Shown: positions 54,205 to 62,703 of the stretch, piece by piece
Layout of the letters: the number at the start of each line of letters is the position of its first letter
How positions within the stretch are numbered: the first letter of the stretch is position 1
Notes under the pieces: model-generated
The model's database searches: none
What the model was told of the DNA's origin: nothing
The model's input: the letters and a program-made list of their open reading frames with translations, nothing else
Origin: an uncultured Gammaproteobacteria bacterium
GTDB lineage: Bacteria > Pseudomonadota > Gammaproteobacteria > Pseudomonadales > Pseudohongiellaceae
NCBI GenBank assembly: GCA_913048385.1
Contig: CAJWVZ010000004.1
Span: 62,001-126,000 of the forward strand
Direction of reading: 5' to 3'
DNA: 64,000 nucleotides
Translations under genes and position numbers: made by a program

Positions 54205-55398
54205 TCAGTTTATCCCGAGCAGGCCAAGCGCTTCTTGATGATCCCAATCACTGATGTGTAATTGCGAAGTACCATCTTCCGTTCTTGTCGAGCTCCAAGC
54301 CACTCGAGTGCCGTCTGGTGAAAATACAGGAAGAATGTCGGTACCTTCGGTATTAGTTACTCTTACCGCAGCTCCATTACCTTCTACGTCCATAATAAAA
54401 AGTTCAAAGTTCGCGTGACCCAAAACGTTACTGGAATAGATGAAGTAGTCTCCCGTCGGATGAAAGAAGGGAGCCCAAGACACCATTGCATCAGCAGTTA
54501 ACTGCTTTTGATGAGTCCCGTCCGCATCCATAATCCAAATCTCTGCGCTGTTACCATCTGGGTTAAATCGTCTCCAGATGATTTTACTCCCGTCAGGATT
54601 AAAAAAAGGCCCTCCATCGTAACCTGGCGAATTAGTAAGCTGCTTAACGTTCGAACCATCTTCATCCATCACGTAAAGATCCATGAAGTGAGCCGCATCA
54701 TCATCAAAAAGCTTTTGCTCTGCCATACTCAGAACTCTGGAATAAGCGGTCCTGTTAGACGCGAATAAAATTTTTGTACCATCGAAAGAGTAAGAACCCT
54801 CAGCGTCGTAACCATCAGTATTCGTTAAGTTCACCAGTTCGCTTCCATCTCCTTGTGACCTATAAATGTCATAATGACGATCATAATCCCAACCGTAGGC
54901 TCTCTCCACCCCACTCTCCCGAATCCTAATTTCCTCAGCCTGCTTTGATAGGGCTTCAGGGTCCTCGTGGGTGGACGAAAACATTACCGCACCTGAATTA
55001 GGGTGTATCCACGCGCATGTAGTAAGACCCGAGCCAGGGGAAACAAGCGATGTTTCCCCTGTCGCTAAATCTCTCAAGTAAATTTGGTAGAAAGGGTTAG
55101 TTCCGGCCTGTTCACTCTGATAAACAAGTTTTGTACCATCTGCGCTGAAGTAACCTTCACCAGATCTCAGACTATCCGTAATTAATTGCTCAGTATTGGT
55201 CATCAGTAAGTCTTCATTGAGTTGATTCTCAAATCCACTAGGCTCCGGTTCAACCCAATAGCTAGCCGCAGCCATTCCATCAACTTCGTCTGCACTGTAG
55301 TTAGGCTCAGAGAGTTCTTTTTCTGGCTGGCACGCCGACAGCGCGACAATAGCCCAAATTAGAGATCCAAAGCGCGAGGACAATCTTAAAACTGCCAT
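54205..55398 (-). CDS. TolB-like beta-propeller lipoprotein
   Basis: The roughly 397-residue protein has a lipoprotein signal (LIWAIVALSAC) and a six-bladed TolB/PD40 propeller with repeated YSFDGTKILFASNR and FSPDGTRVAWSSTR-type motifs. These proteins bind partners on the periplasmic face or act as companions of secreted peptidases. The ATG at 55398 has a GGAG 8 bases upstream; the TTG at 55404 is the alternative. It probably shares a transcript with the M1/M28 peptidase gene and has a Fur-like site about 70 bases upstream. Confidence 0.83.
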   Translation of the reverse strand: MAVLRLSSRFGSLIWAIVALSACQPEKELSEPNYSADEVDGMAAASYWVEPEPSGFENQLNEDLLMTNTEQLITDSLRSGEGYFSADGTKLVYQSEQAGTNPFYQIYLRDLATGETSLVSPGSGLTTCAWIHPNSGAVMFSSTHEDPEALSKQAEEIRIRESGVERAYGWDYDRHYDIYRSQGDGSELVNLTNTDGYDAEGSYSFDGTKILFASNRTAYSRVLSMAEQKLFDDDAAHFMDLYVMDEDGSNVKQLTNSPGYDGGPFFNPDGSKIIWRRFNPDGNSAEIWIMDADGTHQKQLTADAMVSWAPFFHPTGDYFIYSSNVLGHANFELFIMDVEGNGAAVRVTNTEGTDILPVFSPDGTRVAWSSTRTEDGTSQLHISDWDHQEALGLLGIN

Positions 55399-55465
55399 AG
55401 TCAAAGCTCCGAGAGTGATGTTGCTCTGTTCATCAAGATTTTATATGCCCATGTAAGAAAATAAC

Positions 55466-55484
55466 GCAAACGATAACCATTATC
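55466..55484. promoter_or_regulatory. Fur-box-like site upstream of the TolB-like/M1-M28 operon
   Basis: By hand count 15 of 19 bases match the consensus GATAATGATAATCATTATC. The site lies 68 bases upstream of the TolB-like start, in the gap after the desulfhydrase gene. It suggests iron-dependent control of the lipoprotein and peptidase genes, but sequence context alone cannot prove Fur binding. Confidence 0.5.
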
Positions 55485-55551
55485 AATTGGATGTCACAGA
55501 GAGGATACTCGAGTAAAACTAAAATAGATTTACTTCTTTTACTACTTACGA

Positions 55552-56598
55552 CTAAAAATCGGCAAATTCGGGAAACGCAAACCCCTTTTGTTGAGGAAAC
55601 AGTCCAAAAAGACCACCCGTGTGCACGAAAAGAATGTTGTCAGCATTAGCCAAAGCCCCTTCAGAGCCTTTATTAAGCTCTGTCACCAAGCCATGGAAAG
55701 CCTTTCCAGTGTAGACAGGATCCAAAAACAAACCCTCTGAGACCGCGACTTCTTGTATCGTCCTAAATACCTCCTCGTCGCAACTTCCATATCCAGGGCC
55801 AATGTACCCACCATGAGTCACAACCTCTAAATCGGATGGAATAATTCTGCTACCTGCAGTGCCTTCTAAGAGTTCAGAATACATTCGCTGCCAATCTTTC
55901 ACATCTTGTCGAACTTTAAGATCAAAATACTCGGGGTCATCACTGACATTAAAAGACAACACTTGGCCGCTAAACCCAAATATTTTGCTGCCAACAATTA
56001 ATCCAGCTTGAGTCCCTCCGGAGCCAGTGGCACATACAATATAGTCTGGAGTCATTTCTAATCTTGAGAAGTCAGCAATTAACTCTTCAGTAGCAGCAAT
56101 GTAACCCCACAACCCAGTGGCGTCACTCGCACCCGTGGGAATGAATAACCCCCTTCGCCCTGTAGACTGATATTGTGCTTTTAATTGCGACGCGAGGTCC
56201 AAATGCTCAGACCATCTGTCAGCCGGCAAAAAACTAATCTCAGCGCCGCACAAATAGTCCATAAGCAAGTTTCCATCAGGGTCCTCAGGCTTTTCGCCAC
56301 GCAATATAAGATGTACCTTGAATCCCAGTCTTGCACCAATTACCGCTGTCGCTCGGCAGTGATTAGACTGCAATCCACCGCACGTAATGAGTGTGTCGCA
56401 GCTTTGGGCTTGGGCCTCAGCAATAGAAAATTCTAGCTTTCGGATTTTGTTGCCTGAGACTTCCAACCCCGTTAACTCGTCCCGCTTTACCCAAATATTT
56501 ACATTGCCAAAGCGGGAAGAATACCTCTCGAGCTTTGTGATCGGTGTAGGTAAATTAGCGAGGCTTAATCGCTCTGGGTAAGCAATTGAAGTAGGCAA
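55552..56598 (-). CDS. D-cysteine desulfhydrase / ACC deaminase-family PLP enzyme
   Basis: The PLP enzyme shows the tryptophan-synthase-beta fold: LANLPTPITKLERYS, VSGNKIRKLEFSIAEAQ with the Schiff-base Lys, TCGGLQSNHCRATA, and CATGSGGTQAGLIVG as the phosphate cradle. The YGSCDEEVFRTI and DPVYTGKAFHG stretches are shared by D-cysteine desulfhydrases, which turn D-cysteine into pyruvate, ammonia and H2S; ACC deaminase is the near relative. The start is uncertain: TTG at 56598 avoids overlap, while TTG at 56637 gives 361 residues and a 35-base overlap with the next gene. Confidence 0.85.
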   Translation of the reverse strand: MPTSIAYPERLSLANLPTPITKLERYSSRFGNVNIWVKRDELTGLEVSGNKIRKLEFSIAEAQAQSCDTLITCGGLQSNHCRATAVIGARLGFKVHLILRGEKPEDPDGNLLMDYLCGAEISFLPADRWSEHLDLASQLKAQYQSTGRRGLFIPTGASDATGLWGYIAATEELIADFSRLEMTPDYIVCATGSGGTQAGLIVGSKIFGFSGQVLSFNVSDDPEYFDLKVRQDVKDWQRMYSELLEGTAGSRIIPSDLEVVTHGGYIGPGYGSCDEEVFRTIQEVAVSEGLFLDPVYTGKAFHGLVTELNKGSEGALANADNILFVHTGGLFGLFPQQKGFAFPEFADF

Positions 56599-56602
56599 TG
56601 CG

Positions 56603-57022
56603 CTAATCTTTTTTCTTTGCAGCGTCAAATGTTTCAACCACGCTCGCAGAAGACTCAGCTAATTCTTCCGCGGTGGTTGGTTTGATAACTTCACTGAATA
56701 GGAATAGATCGGTAAGCACCGCCCGCAAATGGATCGAAGCATTTAAATTATCCACCATCTCGGAACCAACCTTATCTTGGCGTAAAATGAATTCAAGCGC
56801 CGCGCCTGCGTTGAAGCAATCATTAGCGATGACCTTCTCAAAGCTATCATTGCTCTCCGAAAATTGCTCTGCGATGCCAGCCATGGCATCAGCCATATTT
56901 TTAATTGTTGGGCGAGCGTGGGGTCCCGGCCCAGTTTCAACTGCAGCGGGGCGCCCCTGCGCGGCATAAGCCAAAAGAAATTCATAACCAGATTCAATCG
57001 TTTCTATATCTTCTTCTAACAC
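56603..57022 (-). CDS. Helical protein of unknown function
   Basis: The 139-residue protein has no signal peptide and is almost entirely helical, with amphipathic segments such as IKNMADAMAGIAEQFSES and ASIHLRAVLTDLFLFSEV. I recognise no family. The GTG start has a GAGGT about 10 bases upstream. It is placed immediately before the desulfhydrase gene and possibly co-transcribed with it. Confidence 0.7.
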   Translation of the reverse strand: MLEEDIETIESGYEFLLAYAAQGRPAAVETGPGPHARPTIKNMADAMAGIAEQFSESNDSFEKVIANDCFNAGAALEFILRQDKVGSEMVDNLNASIHLRAVLTDLFLFSEVIKPTTAEELAESSASVVETFDAAKKKD

Positions 57023-57158
57023 TATTCATGACCTCAATCTAAAATTCAAAAACCTATCTTTTTATGAAAACAAATATTAAAACTCCTGCTCAAAAACCCA
57101 AAAACGCGCATCGGCTAAAATAAAGAACCTGATACGCGTTATCTGTAAGACAATGTTG

Positions 57159-57926
57159 TCAATCAGCTTGTTTAGGTACCCACAACTCAGGGTTATGATT
57201 GGCCTTCATTTCATCCTCAGATATCCACCCCTTAAACATCGACCGAGTATAAAATAATTTCTCTGGGCGAATTGCAAAATAAATGTGTGTTGAGGCCAGC
57301 GCAACCAATGCGAGCGTCGATAATCCGTGCAAAAGAAAAACAAGCCCCAACTGATTCTCCGGCATGCTATTTGTCCGCTCCCAAAACGGTGAATCTATTT
57401 GAAGGAACATTAACAACCCTGTAACAATTACCGCGAGGACCACCACCGTTACTGCCCAATGCATGCCTTTCTGTTCAAAAGTATATTTCCCTGGCATCAG
57501 AGACGAGTCGAACGGCTCTCCAAAATCCTTGGGGGAGAGAATCATGGACTTAAAATCTTGCCAAAATAAAGATCGGACTATATGAAATAACGTGATAAAG
57601 GTGAGGAGTACGCCGGAAATCCAGTGGAGTTCCAACCAAGCAAAACGCAATCCGACTATTGGCGCCACACCCGTGGCGATTAACACCAGGATACTGCCTG
57701 CCATTACCCAATGGAACCAGCGGTCAACCGCCTCGTGACGGACAACCCGAGCTCCGTCTCCAGACGGCTTATCTATTTTTTTATTAGCCAACGCAGCCAT
57801 AATAATCGCATGAGCAGCTAACAAGACTAAAATAGAAACCGCAACAACCCAGAGTAGATCCCATGACACACCGAGAATAACTTCCTCGCCCCAAACATCC
57901 CTTTTGTAGCGAACTATTTCTCCCAC
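57159..57926 (-). CDS. Cytochrome b (formate-dehydrogenase-gamma/cytochrome b561 type)
   Basis: The 255-residue membrane protein has about five helices. Conserved histidines fall in the right places for two b hemes: RHEAVDRWFHWVMAGS, FHIVRSLFW, KGMHWAVTVVVLAVI and HGLSTLALVALASTHIYF. It resembles the membrane cytochrome b that links a periplasmic dehydrogenase to quinone. The Mo-hydroxylase genes lie upstream on the same strand, so it is probably the electron acceptor for that enzyme. The GTG start has GGAG 7 bases upstream. Confidence 0.85.
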   Translation of the reverse strand: MGEIVRYKRDVWGEEVILGVSWDLLWVVAVSILVLLAAHAIIMAALANKKIDKPSGDGARVVRHEAVDRWFHWVMAGSILVLIATGVAPIVGLRFAWLELHWISGVLLTFITLFHIVRSLFWQDFKSMILSPKDFGEPFDSSLMPGKYTFEQKGMHWAVTVVVLAVIVTGLLMFLQIDSPFWERTNSMPENQLGLVFLLHGLSTLALVALASTHIYFAIRPEKLFYTRSMFKGWISEDEMKANHNPELWVPKQAD

Positions 57927-57996
57927 TTTCCACTCCTTTCAGCTTTTTCTTAGGCTGCCTAATTTGGACTTATTATTTTAAGAGGCTATTGAGCTT

Positions 57997-58992
57997 CTAG
58001 CCCCTAACGGCTCTCTTCACTAGATTTTCAATAAGCGGCAATTTGAAGTGATTGTAATTCAATGGCTCTGCTCCAGCAGAAGCAAGTCCACTTACCTCTT
58101 CGGCCAGCCCCTCTGATCGCTGTTGGCCTTGAAGAGCATTTTCAACGGAAGTAAGTCGTCTCGGCGTGCACTCAACCGCACCGCATGCAAAACGAGAATC
58201 TTGAATTTGACCATTTGAGACCTTCATTACCGCAGCAATGCTGACTAGTGCAAAATCCCAGACATTCCTATCCGCAACTTTTTCCCAATAAAATTCCGCG
58301 TTAGCCCAATCGTTAGGTATCCTTACAGCGGTAAGAATCTCACCTTCCTTCAACGCTGTCATGTTAACTATGTCAATCGCCGGCCCGACAAAAAACTCTT
58401 CAGCCGGAATGAGTCGCTCGCCAGCATTGCTTGACACCACCATTGTCGCATCTAACGCTACGAGAGCTGGCGCAGTATCAGAGGGGCTAACCGCAACACA
58501 GCGACTTGCTCCAAAAATAGCATGCTCTCGATTAAGACCTTCAGGCGAATCGGCATAGCAGATGTTTCCCCCCGCGCGATAGCAGTCTAGGCCCCGACGG
58601 TAGTACCAACAGCGCGCATCTTGAACGAGATTGCCGCCAAGAGTTCCTACATTACGAATTTGAGGGCTTGCTACAATACTTGCAGCCTTTGATAAGATTT
58701 CAAACTTCCCCTTCACTAGAGTGCTATTTGCGATCTCCGTTAACGTAGTTACCGCTCCAATTTCAATCCCGGTTGGCGTTTCTTTAATTCCTTTCCACGA
58801 ATCAATTTGCTTAAGCTCTATCATCGCAGCGGGGGTTTTATTTCGATCTTTAAGCCAACCATAAGTGTCTTGACCACCCCCGACCAACCATCCATCCTTA
58901 CCCAGAGTGTTAGCTAAAGAAAGCGCATTTGCTTCATCAGTAGGCTGATAAAGCTCAATGTCAGGCATAACGTCGTGTGATGTAGCTACCAT
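57997..58992 (-). CDS. FAD subunit of periplasmic xanthine-dehydrogenase-type Mo-hydroxylase (PaoB-like)
   Basis: The 331-residue protein is the FAD_binding_5/CO-dehydrogenase medium-subunit type: WLVGGGQDTYGWL and RNVGTLGGNLVQ hold FAD. It carries an insertion with four cysteines, C128, C137, C145 and C165 (DARCWYYRRG, LDCYRAGGNICYADS, GASRCVAV), in the place where PaoB and HBCR-type FAD subunits bind an extra [4Fe-4S] cluster. It follows the large-subunit gene with 1 base between, so it is part of the same complex. Confidence 0.9.
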   Translation of the reverse strand: MVATSHDVMPDIELYQPTDEANALSLANTLGKDGWLVGGGQDTYGWLKDRNKTPAAMIELKQIDSWKGIKETPTGIEIGAVTTLTEIANSTLVKGKFEILSKAASIVASPQIRNVGTLGGNLVQDARCWYYRRGLDCYRAGGNICYADSPEGLNREHAIFGASRCVAVSPSDTAPALVALDATMVVSSNAGERLIPAEEFFVGPAIDIVNMTALKEGEILTAVRIPNDWANAEFYWEKVADRNVWDFALVSIAAVMKVSNGQIQDSRFACGAVECTPRRLTSVENALQGQQRSEGLAEEVSGLASAGAEPLNYNHFKLPLIENLVKRAVRG

Positions 58993-58993
58993 A

Positions 58994-61417
58994 TCAACCT
59001 CGGAAATTATTCTGCGCTAACGGAATAGCGTCTGAAGACACTCCCGCCGCTTGGTTAATGATCATATCGGCTGTAATTGGTGCCGAATTAAAAATGTGCC
59101 CGTCCATTGCGTCACTGATCGCTGCGGTAAGCGCTGCCGAGACACCCCCCATCGCAGGCTCTCCAATTCCGCGAGCACCGACAGGGTTCTCGGGGTCTGG
59201 GAGGTCAACCCATCCCGTCTTAATTTTTGCAGGAGTATCAAGCATAGTTGGCACCTTACTTTGCCAATAGCCTGTGCTAGCTGGCAAGCCATTTTGGGGA
59301 TCGTACAAATGACGCTCATACCCAGACAATCCAATTCCCCAGACTGCTCCTCCCACGAGTTGATTCTTCAATCCCTGTGGGTGAACGACTGTTCCACAAT
59401 CTCCAATCGTCACCATGTCAATGATCTCGTACTTGCCAGTTTCGGTGTCAAGCTCGATCTCAGTGAATGTAGCCGTGAACCCAGGTGGGTTGTTGCTGTG
59501 CCGAGAGTCATGAAAAATACCCATTAGAGCTTGACCCGCCAAGCGCGAAACAGAAAGCTTAGTAAAATCATTTAGCTCTTCAGGCAACTCCGACTCACCT
59601 GTAAACTTTCCACCCAATTCAACGCCTCTTTGCGCGATCTCTGCAAAGCTCATTCCAACATCCTGATCTGAAATTTTGAAAATGCGCTCTCCGCCCACTT
59701 CGTAATCAGACATATCTCCACCCAAGTCCATAGCCGTTATTTCCTTCATTTTGGATAAGAGATCTTGCGCTGCTCCATAATTCGTTCGGGTATTTGTAAA
59801 GATAGAGTTACTGCCATCTTGCGGAGAAGTAATAGGCAGGTGGCGATCAGTTCGTCCGGTTACAATATCAACGCGCTCCCACGGAATTTGCAAAACCTCA
59901 GCCGCAGCACGCGAAGTTGAAGCAAAAGAATATGTGCCCAGATTACCCACACCGTTATGAACTTGAAGCCGACCATCGGCCATCAGTCGGACAATTCCAT
60001 CCATCCCACTCCTGCCAGCATTGTGGTATCCCTGACCAACACCGATACCTGTCACCTTTGTCCCTTTCCTTTGTCTCGATCGCTGAATGCGTTCAGAATA
60101 ATTGAACATTTCCGCACCCATCTCCAGCGCCTCAGGCATATAAGCGCTCGTAAAAGGTGTTCTCTGAGGACCGCCAACGTCACCATTTTGGGGAGTATTG
60201 ATTTTCCTTATTTCAAGTCGATCAATGCCCAATTCTGCAGCCGCTCGATCAAGGATTGGTGATATGATCGGAGCTATCTGATTCTGACCGGGACCTCTCT
60301 GAGCTCCTCGATGCCCTGTATTGCTCCCAATCGATGTGCCTCTGAATCGCACCGCTTCCGTCTGGTAAAGTATGCTTATCGCATCAGCCGCAGAAAATGC
60401 GTCCGCCCCCCCACCTTTTCCTCCATTATCCGAAACGATGAAGAGATCAGCAGCGGCCATAACACCGTCAGGCTTAAATCCTACTTTTATCCAACCCTGA
60501 AATCCTTGCCGCGCTCCACCAATTGTGAATTCTTCTTCCCGTGTAATTCTCATCATCACTGGGCGGTTTATTTTCTGCGACAATTTGGCTGGTATCGCCA
60601 TACTGGGAATACTATTTGCTCTCGCCCTTTGCCCAAATCCGCCTCCAGTGGCTTGGTTAATAAATACAAAGTCTTCTGGTGGAACGCCTACAATCGAGGC
60701 CATGCCATCGGCAAGCGCCGTTAAGCTCTGTGACGTGCCATGGAGATACAATTTCCCATTTTCCCAATACGCCATTGCACTTCTCGGCTCCATCGAGTGA
60801 TGAGGATAGCCAGCAGTTGTAAAGGTGCTTTCATAGACAAAGGAAGATTCGGCAAAAGATTTTTCAAGATCACCGTAAGCAAAAGTTTGCTGTGGCTCGG
60901 CATTCGGCTCGTTTCCTGCGCGGAAGCTTGCAACTTGATCGACACTCCATTTTTCGGAAGCAAACCCTTGCCTGAAAACGAAAGTATTTCCGCCGGAGTA
61001 TGCGTCGGGCCCGCCCTCGGTTAGAGAATCAAGGGGATCAAGGACAAAAGGCAAGCGCTCGAATGTTACTGCTATTTTTGTAATAGCAGATTCTGCTGTT
61101 TTTTCATCAACGGCGGCTAAAGCCAAAATGGGCTCACCTACTAAAGTTGGCTCATTGGTTAAAATCTTTAAGCCAACGCTCGCTGTCTCTCCATCGGGGT
61201 AAACATCGTCTGCTGTCAAAAGCCCAAAAACTCCATCCATCGCAAGCGCTTCAGACGCATCGATGCTTACAACGCGGGCGTGAGGGACCGGGCTCGTTAA
61301 CAATCGAGCATATACCATCCCTTCTTTCGAATAGTCTTCGGCGTACTTTATTCTACCCGTTACCTTTCCGGCAACATCAGGGGGTACGAAATTCTTGCCA
61401 ATGTGCATATAAGTCAT
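58994..61417 (-). CDS. Molybdopterin-binding large subunit of xanthine-dehydrogenase-type hydroxylase (PaoC-like)
   Basis: The 807-residue protein has the XDH/aldehyde-oxidase alpha/beta-hammerhead start (GKVTGRIKYAEDYSKEGM) and the Mo-cofactor domains: QATGGGFGQRAR, GHRGAQRGPGQNQ and, near the end, GARGIGEPAMGG with the catalytic Glu at E753. It has no signal of its own and probably crosses the membrane by riding with the Tat-exported Fe-S subunit. PaoC oxidises aromatic aldehydes; this substrate is not known. It starts 5 bases after the Fe-S subunit gene. Confidence 0.92.
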   Translation of the reverse strand: MTYMHIGKNFVPPDVAGKVTGRIKYAEDYSKEGMVYARLLTSPVPHARVVSIDASEALAMDGVFGLLTADDVYPDGETASVGLKILTNEPTLVGEPILALAAVDEKTAESAITKIAVTFERLPFVLDPLDSLTEGGPDAYSGGNTFVFRQGFASEKWSVDQVASFRAGNEPNAEPQQTFAYGDLEKSFAESSFVYESTFTTAGYPHHSMEPRSAMAYWENGKLYLHGTSQSLTALADGMASIVGVPPEDFVFINQATGGGFGQRARANSIPSMAIPAKLSQKINRPVMMRITREEEFTIGGARQGFQGWIKVGFKPDGVMAAADLFIVSDNGGKGGGADAFSAADAISILYQTEAVRFRGTSIGSNTGHRGAQRGPGQNQIAPIISPILDRAAAELGIDRLEIRKINTPQNGDVGGPQRTPFTSAYMPEALEMGAEMFNYSERIQRSRQRKGTKVTGIGVGQGYHNAGRSGMDGIVRLMADGRLQVHNGVGNLGTYSFASTSRAAAEVLQIPWERVDIVTGRTDRHLPITSPQDGSNSIFTNTRTNYGAAQDLLSKMKEITAMDLGGDMSDYEVGGERIFKISDQDVGMSFAEIAQRGVELGGKFTGESELPEELNDFTKLSVSRLAGQALMGIFHDSRHSNNPPGFTATFTEIELDTETGKYEIIDMVTIGDCGTVVHPQGLKNQLVGGAVWGIGLSGYERHLYDPQNGLPASTGYWQSKVPTMLDTPAKIKTGWVDLPDPENPVGARGIGEPAMGGVSAALTAAISDAMDGHIFNSAPITADMIINQAAGVSSDAIPLAQNNFRG

Positions 61418-61422
61418 TGTAA

Positions 61423-62007
61423 TTATCCTATTTCTGCGGCGCGCATGACGCCATCGAGGTAAGAGTCATATGATCCGCAGCGGCATATGTTGCCAGACAG
61501 ACCCCATCGTGCCTCCTCTCTTGTCGGATTCGGGTTAGCACGAAGTAATGCAACAGCGGACATAATTTGCCCAGGGGTGCAGTACCCGCACTGTGGCGAA
61601 AGCTCCTCCACAAAAGCTTGTTGCACAGGATGCAACTCACCGTTAGCTGACTCTAAACCTTCTACAGTTTCAACCTTCGATCCTTTAACAGAGTGTGTTA
61701 ACACTGAGCAGGCGTAAGTACCGATATCGTCCACAACAACGGTGCAAGCACCGCACTCTCCTCGGTTGCATCCAAGCTTAGTGCCGGTAAGACCTAGCTT
61801 GTAGCGCAGTGTCGATGCAAGAGTCTCCTGAGGAGCTACGTCCACAGTCCTTGTTTGTCCATTAACGTTAAGCCTGACTAGTCTTTCGACAGCACCTGGG
61901 GGGCGCGATGCACCGTTTGCAGCGTACCAAAGCGATGTCGAAGTTGCCGCAGCTCCCGAGGCAATAACACCCTTTATAAAACGTCTTCGAGTAAGGTTTA
62001 ATTTCAC
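61423..62007 (-). CDS. Tat-exported [2Fe-2S] subunit of Mo-hydroxylase (PaoA-like)
   Basis: The 194-residue protein begins with a Tat signal (TRRRFIKGVIASGAAATS) and holds the plant-type cluster GCNRGECGACTVV and the second cluster region CGYCTPGQ ... GNICRCGSYD. That is the two-[2Fe-2S] layout of the small subunit in PaoABC and isoquinoline oxidoreductase-type enzymes. The GTG at 62007 is the only in-frame start after a stop, with GGAGG 12 bases upstream. A Fur-like site lies about 92 bases upstream. Confidence 0.92.
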   Translation of the reverse strand: MKLNLTRRRFIKGVIASGAAATSTSLWYAANGASRPPGAVERLVRLNVNGQTRTVDVAPQETLASTLRYKLGLTGTKLGCNRGECGACTVVVDDIGTYACSVLTHSVKGSKVETVEGLESANGELHPVQQAFVEELSPQCGYCTPGQIMSAVALLRANPNPTREEARWGLSGNICRCGSYDSYLDGVMRAAEIG

Positions 62008-62098
62008 GATTTACATTCGCCTCCATTTTTTTTATTGCGTTGCACCGGTTTGGGTCAAGTTACAGAGCAGTGCCTAAAACTTTTTCTAAAAATCTGTT

Positions 62099-62117
62099 GA
62101 TAATGATTCTCATTTGC
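62099..62117. promoter_or_regulatory. Strong Fur-box-like site upstream of the Mo-hydroxylase operon
   Basis: GATAATGATTCTCATTTGC matches the Fur consensus at 15 of 19 positions by hand count, and the core reads GATAATGAT-x2-TCATT. On the minus strand it lies 92 bases before the Fe-S subunit start. This suggests that the operon, or an unseen gene in the gap, responds to iron. Confidence 0.6.
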
Positions 62118-62703
62118 ATTATGCTGTTGTTATATGTCACAGGCTTAATTGTTATTTCTACCTCTTGTATCGGCAGAATGGTGGAAACGATAATGCGTGC
62201 TCGAATCACAGAATTCAGATTAAAGCACTCCTGCATATATAGCAAGCGGCTCAGACACTGTTACTCTCGCGAAAACCGCTCCTCACTGTTAATTTCATCT
62301 GACACACCAAACCTTTGGTAATAATTATAACCTGGATAATCAAATTCGATTGTTTCAACATTATTTTTTGAGAACTGATACATCCGAAAATTGCTGTCAA
62401 ATGAACTAATACGGATGAGAAGACCTCGAGCGATAATTATTGACATTATATTGTCATAAATTGTGAACAGCCGAACCTGTTTCCCCGTAATCTTGACTTT
62501 AAACATTGCAATGTTATTGTTAGAGGCCGTTTTTTCTTTTGCTTCAACCTATGAATAGTCGAAAAGCGTGGTCTGGATAGCCGTTCTTTAAGATCGCCGT
62601 TTATCCTATTATAGAACGTATTACCTCTGTAACCGATCAAATAAGGTTGGGGCTTTAACTGCGGAAGCAATTCCTAGCTTGTGTCTGCAACCCGTATGAG
62701 TAA
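62118..62703. other. 586-base AT-rich gap before gltB with no convincing gene
   Basis: This stretch has poor coding signal on both strands. The best frame is 81 residues on the minus strand (62261-62506), with mixed, protein-like composition but no ribosome-binding site and no recognisable family. A TGACA/TGTCA inverted repeat lies at 62441-62456. It must contain the gltB promoter. I see no RNA gene or repeat. Confidence 0.4.

Noticed and set aside
59051-59527. A 158-residue plus-strand frame over the Mo-subunit gene
   Set aside because: It is antisense to a well-supported subunit with a conserved GEP motif, and no gene start signal is seen.
62040-62321. A 93-residue plus-strand frame at the Fur-like site
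   Set aside because: No ribosome-binding site, the start lies in promoter sequence, and the composition does not look like a protein. The Fur-like site and the minus-strand operon explain the region better.
62446-62670. A 74-residue minus-strand frame in the gltB upstream gap
   Set aside because: No recognisable family, no clear start signal, and basic, low-complexity composition.
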